Source: Anaerolineaceae bacterium (GTDB lineage Bacteria > Chloroflexota > Anaerolineae > Anaerolineales > Anaerolineaceae). From it: 64,000 nt of DNA. The translations under genes were made by a program, and so were the position numbers. Location of the stretch: NCBI GenBank assembly GCA_016927865.1, contig JAFGLU010000017.1:1-64000 (forward strand), in the 5' to 3' direction. Positions 56,041 through 64,000 of the stretch are shown in pieces. The notes beneath the pieces are model-generated. The model had not been told where the DNA came from. It did no database searches and worked only from the letters and a program-made list of their open reading frames with translations. Within the stretch, counting starts at the first letter, position 1, and every line of letters starts with the position of its first letter.

Positions 56041-57399
56041 CTATCCTGGCAGGCTTTGAATCAAGCCCATTGCCTGGAGCATTTCCTCGTTGTTGTCAAA
56101 CTTAAAAAAAACCTCGCCCTCAGCAACTGCGCGATCTTGTTCAACTTGCTCCAGGCGGGCCAGGTCGCCGCGGGTGACCAACGGCTTGCCCAGGCGGGCT
56201 AACCACTCCAGCGCGGCCTCCTCACAAAACTCACAGGGCGGCAGCGTTTCCAGATATTGCTGCATGGCACGGGCCGCGTTGATTCCATCACGGCGGGCCA
56301 CGCCCACCAGACCGCTAGAGGTTTTGCGCGCCCAACCCGCCACAAACACGTCCGGAACGATCTGCTTGCACTGCGGGTCGCATACTTCAAAGCTATTTCC
56401 GTCGATTGGGTAGCGGGGATGGTCGGTTTTGACAAACTCGGTGCCCTTCACCGGCAAGCCGAAGTCGCTATCCACCTGGTCGCCGATGGCAAAAATGACC
56501 GTATCTACCTCCACCTGGCGGTACGTGCCCAGACCCACAGCAGTGGTCTCATCCCCATTTTTAACCACCAGCATGGTGTCTTCCAACTCCAAAGCACACA
56601 CCCGTCCCTGCTCATCGCCCACCATGCGGGTGGGGGATGACAGAAACTCCAGCCTCAGCTTGCCTTGGGCGGTAACCGGAGCGGCTTTGACCAGCGCGGC
56701 GTTGACTTGTTCTTTCAACGCCGCCGGGTCTTGTCCCAAGGGGTGGATCAAAGGCGTAATGCGCTCTAGTTCTGGATGCAGGGCTGCAAGGTCCAGGAAA
56801 GAGGCGATGGTTTCCAATTCTTTGCGGTCAAACTTGACCTCGGCCGGGCCGCGGCGGCCCAGGGCCACCACCTCATCCACACCGCGCGCTTCCAGCAGCC
56901 AGCGGGAAATGTCCATCATCACGTTGCCCATGCCAATGACCGCGGCGCGGCGCCCGGTGATGAAAGAGTGTTTGCTGTAAGGCGGCAAACCGTTGTAATG
57001 GTAAACCACATCCTTGGCATGGTACACGCCTTCCAAATCTTCGCCGGGCAAACCCAGCCATTTGGTGCCCTGCGCCCCCACCGCTGCCAGGATGGCCTGA
57101 AAGCCCATCTCGCGCAGGTCGGCCAATGTCAGGTCGCCATGCTCGCCCACCAGGATATTTCCGATATAGCTGACCCCGGGCATATCCAGCACCTGGCGAA
57201 ACTGCGCGCGCAGGCCTTCTTTCATCTTGAGTTTGCTGGGATAGATCCCATACTCCGCCAACCCACCCGGTTTAATGTCGCGGTTGAATAAGAAAACCCG
57301 GTTGCCATGTTCAGCCAGCTCGCGCGCGGCAAATAACCCGGCAGGCCCAGCTCCAATGACGGCGATAAGGTGTAGATTGGATGGTTGATCGTGGCTCAT
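56041..57399 (-). CDS. FAD/NAD(P)-dependent oxidoreductase (ferredoxin-NADP reductase FprA-like)
   Basis: VIGAGPAGLFAARELAEHG, GAVGAQGTKWLGLPGEDLEGVYHAKDVVYHYN, AAVIGMGNVMMDISRWLL, FVAGWARKTSSGLVGVARRDG. Confidence 0.88.
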   Translation of the reverse strand: MSHDQPSNLHLIAVIGAGPAGLFAARELAEHGNRVFLFNRDIKPGGLAEYGIYPSKLKMKEGLRAQFRQVLDMPGVSYIGNILVGEHGDLTLADLREMGFQAILAAVGAQGTKWLGLPGEDLEGVYHAKDVVYHYNGLPPYSKHSFITGRRAAVIGMGNVMMDISRWLLEARGVDEVVALGRRGPAEVKFDRKELETIASFLDLAALHPELERITPLIHPLGQDPAALKEQVNAALVKAAPVTAQGKLRLEFLSSPTRMVGDEQGRVCALELEDTMLVVKNGDETTAVGLGTYRQVEVDTVIFAIGDQVDSDFGLPVKGTEFVKTDHPRYPIDGNSFEVCDPQCKQIVPDVFVAGWARKTSSGLVGVARRDGINAARAMQQYLETLPPCEFCEEAALEWLARLGKPLVTRGDLARLEQVEQDRAVAEGEVFFKFDNNEEMLQAMGLIQSLPG

Positions 57400-57467
57400 T
57401 CATTACTCCAGGACATTCACGAGTAAATCACTCATAATCGTATGATTATACTCTTTTTGGATATTTC

Positions 57468-57636
57468 GTAACTACTTTGACAATGTCACATTCCATTTTC
57501 GAGTTTGTGACCCCACCCCCGGCAAAACGCCTGAGTGATTGAGCATCTTGGCTGCCGGGGGAGGGTAGGGTGGGGTCAATTCCCAAGCTCGAAGGCTATG
57601 TTGATTTTAATGTGACATTATCAAACTACTCAAACG
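57468..57636. repeat. ~150-170-bp nested inverted repeat in divergent intergenic region
   Basis: ACTTTGACAATGTCACATT...TTCGAG..GTGACCCCACCCCCGGCA / TGCCGGGGG..GGTGGGGTC..CTCGAA...AATGTGACATTATCAAA. Confidence 0.75.
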
Positions 57637-57828
57637 TTGAGAAAAGTTGCAGCGGCAGACGCCAGGTAATGGCACGGACAAGGTGCTCTGCTTCGCAAAG
57701 TACCCTTTTTTGACAGTCTATGCTATATTCATGTAAGATAAGTGCTTTTCAGCCTCTGGAAAAAACCGTTAGATCGACTATTATACTCTAACCGATCGAA
57801 TCAACACGCGGAACGAAGGAAAGTTGCT

Positions 57829-58464
57829 ATGGAATCCGACCAACCTGTGCAAATGGAAGAGCCCGAAGCCCAACCCACCCCGCAGCGTCAATGGCGCTTC
57901 CCTAAGTTGAAGTTTGGGCCGCCTTTCTGGACGATTGCCAGCGTGATCTCCCTGGCAGTAAATCTCATCCTGCTGATCATCATCTTTGTGCTTGGCACCC
58001 AGCTTTTTACGCTCAAAAACCTCATCCAGGATCAGGTGCTGGGGGGGCTGTTTGATAACTTTGTTCTCATGGACCAGGCGCACATCAAAACCACCATCCC
58101 CGTCACCACCAACGTGCCCGCCAAGTTCGACTTAGTGCTCAACACCAACACGACAGTTATTCTCACCGAAGACACGCCGATCAATGACGCCAGGGTCAAC
58201 TTATACACCGGCGGGCTATCCATCACGAATGCCCCCGCCAACATCGTCCTCCCGGCGGGCACGCATCTCCCCATCGCCCTAAACTTAACCGTTCCCGTGG
58301 ACCAGATGATCCCGGTCAACCTGACTGTGGAAGTGGATATCCCGCTGAACGAGACCGAACTGCACGAGCCCTTCGTAGGACTGCAAGAAGTTGTGCGACC
58401 GTATTATAAGATGCTCAAAGACCTGCCTGGAAGCTGGTCAGAAATTTTCACACCCATGCCATAA
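57829..58464 (+). CDS. hypothetical membrane-anchored protein
   Basis: One TM (FWTIASVISLAVNLILLIIIFVLGTQL) and a repetitive beta-rich extracytoplasmic domain; SD AAGGAA before ATG 57829. Confidence 0.7.
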   Translation: MESDQPVQMEEPEAQPTPQRQWRFPKLKFGPPFWTIASVISLAVNLILLIIIFVLGTQLFTLKNLIQDQVLGGLFDNFVLMDQAHIKTTIPVTTNVPAKFDLVLNTNTTVILTEDTPINDARVNLYTGGLSITNAPANIVLPAGTHLPIALNLTVPVDQMIPVNLTVEVDIPLNETELHEPFVGLQEVVRPYYKMLKDLPGSWSEIFTPMP

Positions 58465-58478
58465 ACCCAACGAAAACC

Positions 58479-59771
58479 ATGAATTCAGCTACGCTGTACG
58501 CCCAACTGCCAAACGGCCTCACCGTCCACCTCAAAGAAATCCACACCGCGCCGCTGATCAGCCATTGGATCTGGTACCGGGTGGGCTCGCGCGACGAGCA
58601 GCCCGGCCTCACGGGCCTTTCCCACTGGGTGGAGCACATGCAATTCAAGGGCACGCCTTTGTTCCCGCCAACTGTGCTGGACAAGGCCATCTCGCGGGAA
58701 GGCGGCACCTGGAATGCTTTCACCTACCTGGATTGGACGGCATATTTTGAGACCCTCCCGGCTGACAAAATCGACCTGGCCCTGCGCCTGGAAGCCGACC
58801 GGATGGTGAACAGCGAATTCAAAAGCGAGGATGTTGAATCGGAGCGTACGGTGATCCTTTCGGAACGAGAAGGCAGCGAAAACGAGCCCCTCTTTCGCCT
58901 GGGCGAGGCCGTGCAAACCGCCGCCTTCAAGGTTCACCCTTACCGCCACGAAATTGTCGGCGAAAAACAGGACCTGCAAAGCATTCGGCGGGATGATCTG
59001 TATGGGCATTACCGCCGCTACTACGTTCCCAACAATGCCGTGGTTACCGCCGCAGGCGACTTTGACGCCCAGGAGATGCTGGCCCGCATCACTGAACTGT
59101 ATGGAAGCATCCCCGCCAACCCGCTGCCCGAGCAAAGCATCCCCGCCGAGCCGCCCGCGGCAGCAGAAACACGCCTGGAGGTGAGCGGCCCCGGCGAAAC
59201 AGCCTATATTCATATTGCCTGCAAGGCGCCCGCCGCCAGTGACCGCGATTTCTTCTCGTTCACCGTACTGGACAGCCTGCTGACCGGCCCGGCTGGCTTG
59301 AACATGTTTGGCGGGGGGGGCGTCTCCAACAAAACCAGCCGTCTGTACCGTGCCCTGGTGGAGCGCGAGCTGGCTGCCGGGCTGAGCGGCGGCTTGCAAG
59401 CCACGCTGGACCCTTTCCTGTATGATACAACCATCACCGTGCGCAACGGGCAATCCCCCGAGCAAATACTGTCCGTCTACCACGATGAATTGCACCGCCT
59501 GCAGGACAACCCCGCTCCGGCAGATGAAATCCAGCGCGCCATAAAGCAGGCCCGCGCGCTGTTCGCCTACGGCAGCGAAAACATTACCAACCAGGCCTTT
59601 TGGCTGGGTTACGCCGAGATGTTCGACCGCTATGCGTGGTTTACCGGCTACATAGATCATTTGGCATCCGTCACGCCACAGGATGTGCAGCGCGTGGCGC
59701 AAACCTACCTGGCAGACTCGCGGCTCGTCACAGGCGTTTACGTTCCCGACGGCAGCCCGGAGGTTGAATGA
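58479..59771 (+). CDS. M16 family metallopeptidase (catalytic-type)
   Basis: GLSHWVEHMQFKGTPLF (HxxEH), TYLDWTAYFETLPAD. Confidence 0.9.
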   Translation: MNSATLYAQLPNGLTVHLKEIHTAPLISHWIWYRVGSRDEQPGLTGLSHWVEHMQFKGTPLFPPTVLDKAISREGGTWNAFTYLDWTAYFETLPADKIDLALRLEADRMVNSEFKSEDVESERTVILSEREGSENEPLFRLGEAVQTAAFKVHPYRHEIVGEKQDLQSIRRDDLYGHYRRYYVPNNAVVTAAGDFDAQEMLARITELYGSIPANPLPEQSIPAEPPAAAETRLEVSGPGETAYIHIACKAPAASDRDFFSFTVLDSLLTGPAGLNMFGGGGVSNKTSRLYRALVERELAAGLSGGLQATLDPFLYDTTITVRNGQSPEQILSVYHDELHRLQDNPAPADEIQRAIKQARALFAYGSENITNQAFWLGYAEMFDRYAWFTGYIDHLASVTPQDVQRVAQTYLADSRLVTGVYVPDGSPEVE

Positions 59772-61054
59772 GCGCCCTACCCCTGGCCTCCTTACGTTCT
59801 CTGCCCGGCCCAGAAAACATTCAGCGGGTGGTGCTGGAAAACGGCATCACCCTGCTCACGCGCAGCAACTTTGAGAGCCCATCGGTCGTGCTTAGCGGCT
59901 ACCTGCCAGCCGGCAGCGTGTACGACCCGCTGGAAAAGCTGGGGCTGGCCCACTTCACGGCCCTGGCGCTAATGCGCGGCACGCAGCGCTACAACTTCCA
60001 GCAAATGTTTGACACCCTCGAATCTTCCGGGGCCAGCCTGGGCTTTGGGGCCAGCGTGCACAATACTAGTTTTGGTGCCCGAGCTCTGGCCGAAGACCTG
60101 CCCATGCTGACCGAACTGCTCAGCGAGGCGCTGCGCTGCCCGGTTTTCCCACCGGAACAGGTTGAACGCCTGCGCGGGCAAATTCTCACCGGGCTGGCCA
60201 TCCGCAATCAGGATACCATCGACCGCTGCGAAATGGCCTTTGAAGAAACCATCTTCCCCAACCATCCCTACGGCCTGCCCAGCGACGGGCACCCCGAAAC
60301 CATCCGCAACATCACCCGCGACGACCTGGCGGAATTTCACCAGCGCACCTTTGGCCCGCGAGGATGCACCATCGTGATTGTTGGAGCCGTAGAACCAGAC
60401 CAGGCTGTCGAGTGTGTGCGGCAAGCGCTGGGTGACTGGCGCAACCCGGCCCAACCGCCTGCCTCGCTTCTGCCGCCGGTGCAGCCATTGCCCGGCACCA
60501 TCCGGCGGGAGATTGCCCTGCCCGGCAAAGTGCAAACCGATCTAATTATGGGGTGCCTGGGGCCCAAGCGCAGCTCTCCAGACTATCTGGCGGCTTCGCT
60601 GGGTAACAACATTTTGGGTCAGTTTGGGCTGATGGGCCGCATTGGCGATGTGGTGCGCGAGCGTGAAGGGCTGGCGTACTATGCCAGCGCGGGACTGAAC
60701 GCCTGGATCGAAGCTGGCAGTTGGGATATCACCGCGGGGGTCAATCCCAACAACCTCCAGCGGACCATTGACCTGGTTCTTCAGGAGGTGCGCCGCTTCA
60801 TCACCGAGCCGGTCACCACCGAAGAACTGCGCGACAGTCAATCTAACTACATTGGTCGGCTGCCGCTCTCGCTGGAGTCGAATGCCGGTGTGGCCCATGC
60901 CTTGTTGAACCTGGAGCGCTTTCAACTGGGCCTGGAGTATTATCAGCGCTATCCGGAATTAGTGATGGCGGTGACGCCGGAGCAAATTTTGGAGACGGCC
61001 CGCCGCTACCTGACGCCCGATCAATTCGCGGTAATTAGCGCTGGGCCGGAGTGA
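59768..61054 (+). CDS. M16 family metallopeptidase paralog lacking HxxEH
   Basis: LGLAHFTALALMRGTQRYNF in place of HxxEH; overlaps upstream M16 gene by 4 nt. Confidence 0.88.
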   Translation: MSALPLASLRSLPGPENIQRVVLENGITLLTRSNFESPSVVLSGYLPAGSVYDPLEKLGLAHFTALALMRGTQRYNFQQMFDTLESSGASLGFGASVHNTSFGARALAEDLPMLTELLSEALRCPVFPPEQVERLRGQILTGLAIRNQDTIDRCEMAFEETIFPNHPYGLPSDGHPETIRNITRDDLAEFHQRTFGPRGCTIVIVGAVEPDQAVECVRQALGDWRNPAQPPASLLPPVQPLPGTIRREIALPGKVQTDLIMGCLGPKRSSPDYLAASLGNNILGQFGLMGRIGDVVREREGLAYYASAGLNAWIEAGSWDITAGVNPNNLQRTIDLVLQEVRRFITEPVTTEELRDSQSNYIGRLPLSLESNAGVAHALLNLERFQLGLEYYQRYPELVMAVTPEQILETARRYLTPDQFAVISAGPE

Positions 61055-61061
61055 GGGAAAG

Positions 61062-61442
61062 GTGATTTTACGCACGGGTGTCGATATCGTCGAAATTGAG
61101 CGCCTGGGACAGATCAACCCGGCCATCCGCGCGCGGTTCATCCAGCGAGTCTTCACCGAGGCCGAGCAGGCGCTAACCCGCGGCTCGTATGCCAGCCTTT
61201 CGGGGCGTTTTGCCGCCAAGGAGGCCGTCTCCAAAGCGCTGGGCACGGGCATTGGCGCAGTGAACTGGCGGGATATTGAAATTCTGCGCGGCCCAGCCGG
61301 AGATCCCCTGCTGCACCTGCACCGAAAAGCCCGCGAAGTGGCCGAGGGGCTGGGGCTGCAAACCTGGTCGGTCAGCATCAGCCACGGCAAAACCCACGCC
61401 GTAGCCCTGGCAGTCGCCATCGGCGAAGCAGCGGAAGCCTGA
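61062..61442 (+). CDS. acpS: holo-[acyl-carrier-protein] synthase
   Basis: RTGVDIVEIERLGQI, FTEAEQAL, LSGRFAAKEAVSKALGTGIG, SVSISHGKTHAVALAVA. Confidence 0.93.
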   Translation: MILRTGVDIVEIERLGQINPAIRARFIQRVFTEAEQALTRGSYASLSGRFAAKEAVSKALGTGIGAVNWRDIEILRGPAGDPLLHLHRKAREVAEGLGLQTWSVSISHGKTHAVALAVAIGEAAEA

Positions 61443-61443
61443 C

Positions 61444-62076
61444 ATGAAAATTCTGGCGATCAGCGATCAGGAAGTCCCAGCGCTATACAGCCCGCTGATC
61501 CTGGAGCGTTTTCGGGAGATTGACCTGGTGGTGAGTTGTGGCGATCTGTCCTATTCCTACCAGGATTACATCCACTCAATGCTAAACAGCCGGTTGTGCT
61601 ATGTACGTGGCAACCACAACTGTCGGGAAGAACAAAGCGAGACCACTTTGCTCAGCGGTCCAACCGGCGGGATTGATTTGCACCGGCAGGTGTATCGCGA
61701 ACCGGAAAGCGGCTTGCTGCTGGCGGGCGTACAAGGCAGCTTGCGTTATAACACAGGCCGCAACCAGTACACGCAAGCCGGCATGTGGTGGATAGTTTGG
61801 GGCCTGGTCCCGGCGCTGCTGGTGAACAAGCTGCGCTTTGGGCGGTTTTTGGATATTTTTGTCACACACGCGCCGCCCTGGAAAATTCACGATAAAGACG
61901 ACCTGCCCCACCGGGGCATTAAAGCCTTCCGTTGGTTAATCAAGGCCTTTCAACCGGCCTATCACCTGCACGGGCACATCCACGTGTACCGGCAGGATGA
62001 GGTGACCGAGACGCAGGTGGGAACGACCCGGGTGATCAACGCGTATGGGTTTCGGTTAATTAATTACCCGCGATAA
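61444..62076 (+). CDS. metallophosphoesterase
   Basis: MKILAISDQEVPALYS, DLVVSCGDLSYSY, VRGNHN, VTHAPP, HLHGHIHVY. Confidence 0.88.
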   Translation: MKILAISDQEVPALYSPLILERFREIDLVVSCGDLSYSYQDYIHSMLNSRLCYVRGNHNCREEQSETTLLSGPTGGIDLHRQVYREPESGLLLAGVQGSLRYNTGRNQYTQAGMWWIVWGLVPALLVNKLRFGRFLDIFVTHAPPWKIHDKDDLPHRGIKAFRWLIKAFQPAYHLHGHIHVYRQDEVTETQVGTTRVINAYGFRLINYPR

Positions 62077-62086
62077 CCCCCACCCA

Positions 62087-62135
62087 ACCCTCCCCCAAAT
62101 TCGCTGCCGAATTTGGGGGAGGGTCAGGGAGGGGG
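62087..62135. repeat. hairpin with adjoining G-rich tract between convergent genes
   Basis: ACCCTCCCCCAAATTCG-ctgc-CGAATTTGGGGGAGGGT then CAGGGAGGGGG. Confidence 0.75.
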
Positions 62136-64000
62136 TCACCACAAAATATAATCTCGCAACTCCGACGGGTCGATTTTCTTCGGCGCGCTTTGGTGGTAGG
62201 TAAAGAAACTATCCACCGTTAAGCCCCCACACCAGCGCAGCAGCACCAGCCGGTCGGCATCGCGGCTTTCAGCCAGGTAAATGCTGGCAAAGTGATGCTG
62301 TATCTCCCCAATGAAGTCCTGGGTATGCTGCGTGGCGCCCAACGCATCTGGCTCGGGGGCAAATAAAACAGCGTCCTGGGTGGGCGGCTCGGTCAGCAGC
62401 TTTGCCAGCAGCACGCTACGCTCAGACATTTTCGTCGCCAGACGTTCGCCGCGCGAATCATGATAACTGAGGAAACTCAAGATGCTGGTCTCGGGCTGCC
62501 CGCTCACCAGGGCCCGTTCAAACCAGCGCCTCAAAACGCCCCAAACCTGGTGAGCACTTTCCTCCGCCGGCGCGTTGAGATCGAGCAGGTCGATGGAACC
62601 GCCCTCCTCCTGACCCAAATTCATGGGGTACGAAAAGGGAACGTTGGCATTCTCCCAATCAATATTCTCTATCACATTGTTGAGGTGGTTTTGAATCGCG
62701 CTGAAAAAGCGTAAGTTGAAATCTTCAGAAACCGCTCTCATGCGACGATTTTCAAAACTCTGGTCAATAATCACCTGCTGGGTGCGCACACCGTTCTCAA
62801 AACGCAACTCACGCTCCACCAGCAAACCTTGATCGATCGCCGCGTTGAAGATACTTCCGCCGGCGAGCGCCGCCGCCTGGGCATAATAGTCATAAGTCTC
62901 TAGCAAGCGGGTACCCAGCGTTCGCATCACCTCCGCCGTCTTGCAAATTGAATGCACAATCGCTTCTCGCTCAATCAACTGGGCGCGGCTGCGCACAATC
63001 TTTTCCAGGCGCTGCTCGGCGGCTTCCACGCCCTGTGAGAACAGCTTGGACCAATTGGAATTCCGTTTCTCTTCCAACTCCCGCTGCGCATCCTCGTATT
63101 CCTTGCGCACAGGCTCGCACTCAGAATGCTCGCCCATCCCCTTCCAGATTTCTTCCACCTGCTCCAGGTCGTCCAGGTAATGGCATAGGGCGTTGTTGAG
63201 TTTACCCAGGTAGACCGATAAAGGCCCCAGACGGTCGTCGGCCTGCATCATGCGCTGCACGATGGCGTTGAACAAGACGCGCACATGCTCTTTGGGCAAG
63301 CCGGCCATGTCAAAGCCTTTATCTGCCTTCAAGCGGTCACCAGCCTCACGATGTACCCGCTCCCAATCGACGCGCTCGCGGCGCACCAGGCGGTTGAGAA
63401 ACTGCAGCCGCTCGGGGTGGTTGGCCCCTTGGGGCAGTTGCGACACTTGCAGCACCTCTTCCAACACGCCTGAAAGCGAAGCGGACGCCAGCCAGAAGTT
63501 CAAATTGCCGTAGGGATCATCCTCACGCAGCGGAGTTCGCTCGGCCAGTTTTTCCGGCCGGCCTGTCAATTCGTTCTTTTCGAGGGGGAACAAGGTTTCA
63601 ACCAGCGCGGCGATCATGCGCTGGGCGCTGCGCTCATTCAACAACTGCGTGGGATGGTAGTAGCTGAACACGCCAAAGGTGCTGAAGCACGCCCGCCCCT
63701 GCAAAGGGTGCGCCGCGCGGATTTCATCCAGTGACTGGCGCGCCTGCCCGTCCATCTGGCACAACAGGCCCTCAGCAGCCGCTGCCACCACGCCCGCCTC
63801 GGGCCCGGTGTTAAGTTGGAAGCCATCCAGCAGTTGCACGGTGTCAAAAGGCGGGGCGGTTACCTGCCCCGGAATGCCCGCAATGCCATCCGGCCCATAG
63901 AGAGAGTAGGGTGTTGACCAGTTGCGCCCGCACTGCAAAAATTCGACCTCTTTGAGAAGCGCAAAATTTTGCAGGTAGTGCTCTTTGGTAATCTGCTGCC
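62136..64000 (-). CDS. large protein, 5'-truncated at window edge; possibly C-terminal part of a tubulin-like (Tubulin_2-type) protein
   Basis: Frame stays open to the window end (reads QQITKEHYLQNFALLKEVEFLQCGRN...); segments such as PFDTVQLLDGFQLN; family assignment is weak. Confidence 0.5.
   Translation of the reverse strand, partial: QQITKEHYLQNFALLKEVEFLQCGRNWSTPYSLYGPDGIAGIPGQVTAPPFDTVQLLDGFQLNTGPEAGVVAAAAEGLLCQMDGQARQSLDEIRAAHPLQGRACFSTFGVFSYYHPTQLLNERSAQRMIAALVETLFPLEKNELTGRPEKLAERTPLREDDPYGNLNFWLASASLSGVLEEVLQVSQLPQGANHPERLQFLNRLVRRERVDWERVHREAGDRLKADKGFDMAGLPKEHVRVLFNAIVQRMMQADDRLGPLSVYLGKLNNALCHYLDDLEQVEEIWKGMGEHSECEPVRKEYEDAQRELEEKRNSNWSKLFSQGVEAAEQRLEKIVRSRAQLIEREAIVHSICKTAEVMRTLGTRLLETYDYYAQAAALAGGSIFNAAIDQGLLVERELRFENGVRTQQVIIDQSFENRRMRAVSEDFNLRFFSAIQNHLNNVIENIDWENANVPFSYPMNLGQEEGGSIDLLDLNAPAEESAHQVWGVLRRWFERALVSGQPETSILSFLSYHDSRGERLATKMSERSVLLAKLLTEPPTQDAVLFAPEPDALGATQHTQDFIGEIQHHFASIYLAESRDADRLVLLRWCGGLTVDSFFTYHQSAPKKIDPSELRDYILW

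Noticed and set aside
57468-57636. Fourth member of the GTAACTACTCAGG TIR family
   Set aside because: The left end begins GTAACTACTTTGA, but the right end does not match the TIR and no 8-bp duplication was found; kept as a separate inverted repeat.
58485-59702. 405-aa minus ORF opposite the first M16 peptidase
   Set aside because: Antisense shadow frame; no recognisable domain, and the + strand M16 motifs are unambiguous.

Overview
The window is typical bacterial chromosome: GC-rich, densely coding, about 57 CDS and one tRNA-Pro. Gene content and style look like Chloroflexota (Anaerolineae); this is inference, as there is no rRNA here to confirm it. No CRISPR array, rRNA, prophage or transposase gene was seen. 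Most genes are housekeeping: cysK-cysE, lpdA, miaB, gatCA, rnhB, surE, rpsA-like, acpS, deoC, sdaA, an M16 peptidase pair, and a truncated large ORF at the right edge. The main items worth following up are: (1) a three-gene operon at 34153-40791: sugar-binding-type lipoprotein, hybrid histidine kinase, and an 825-aa REC-GAF-GGDEF protein fused in frame to a MtaA/UroD-type methyltransferase domain, with a Shine-Dalgarno and GTG start inside the fusion junction; (2) two tandem solute-binding-protein paralogs with no signal peptide; (3) a family of long intergenic hairpins with conserved ends and a variable but fully paired middle; (4) small TIR elements (GTAACTACTCAGG) with 8-bp target-site duplications; (5) a structured leader with a terminator in front of cysK-cysE; (6) a Fur/Zur-type 15-bp operator in front of an orphan znuA-like gene; (7) at least 11 genes with TATAAT 6-9 nt before the start codon, implying widespread leaderless transcription; (8) two related G-quadruplex motifs inside intergenic inverted repeats. 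All domain calls come from reading the translated sequence; no database search was run.
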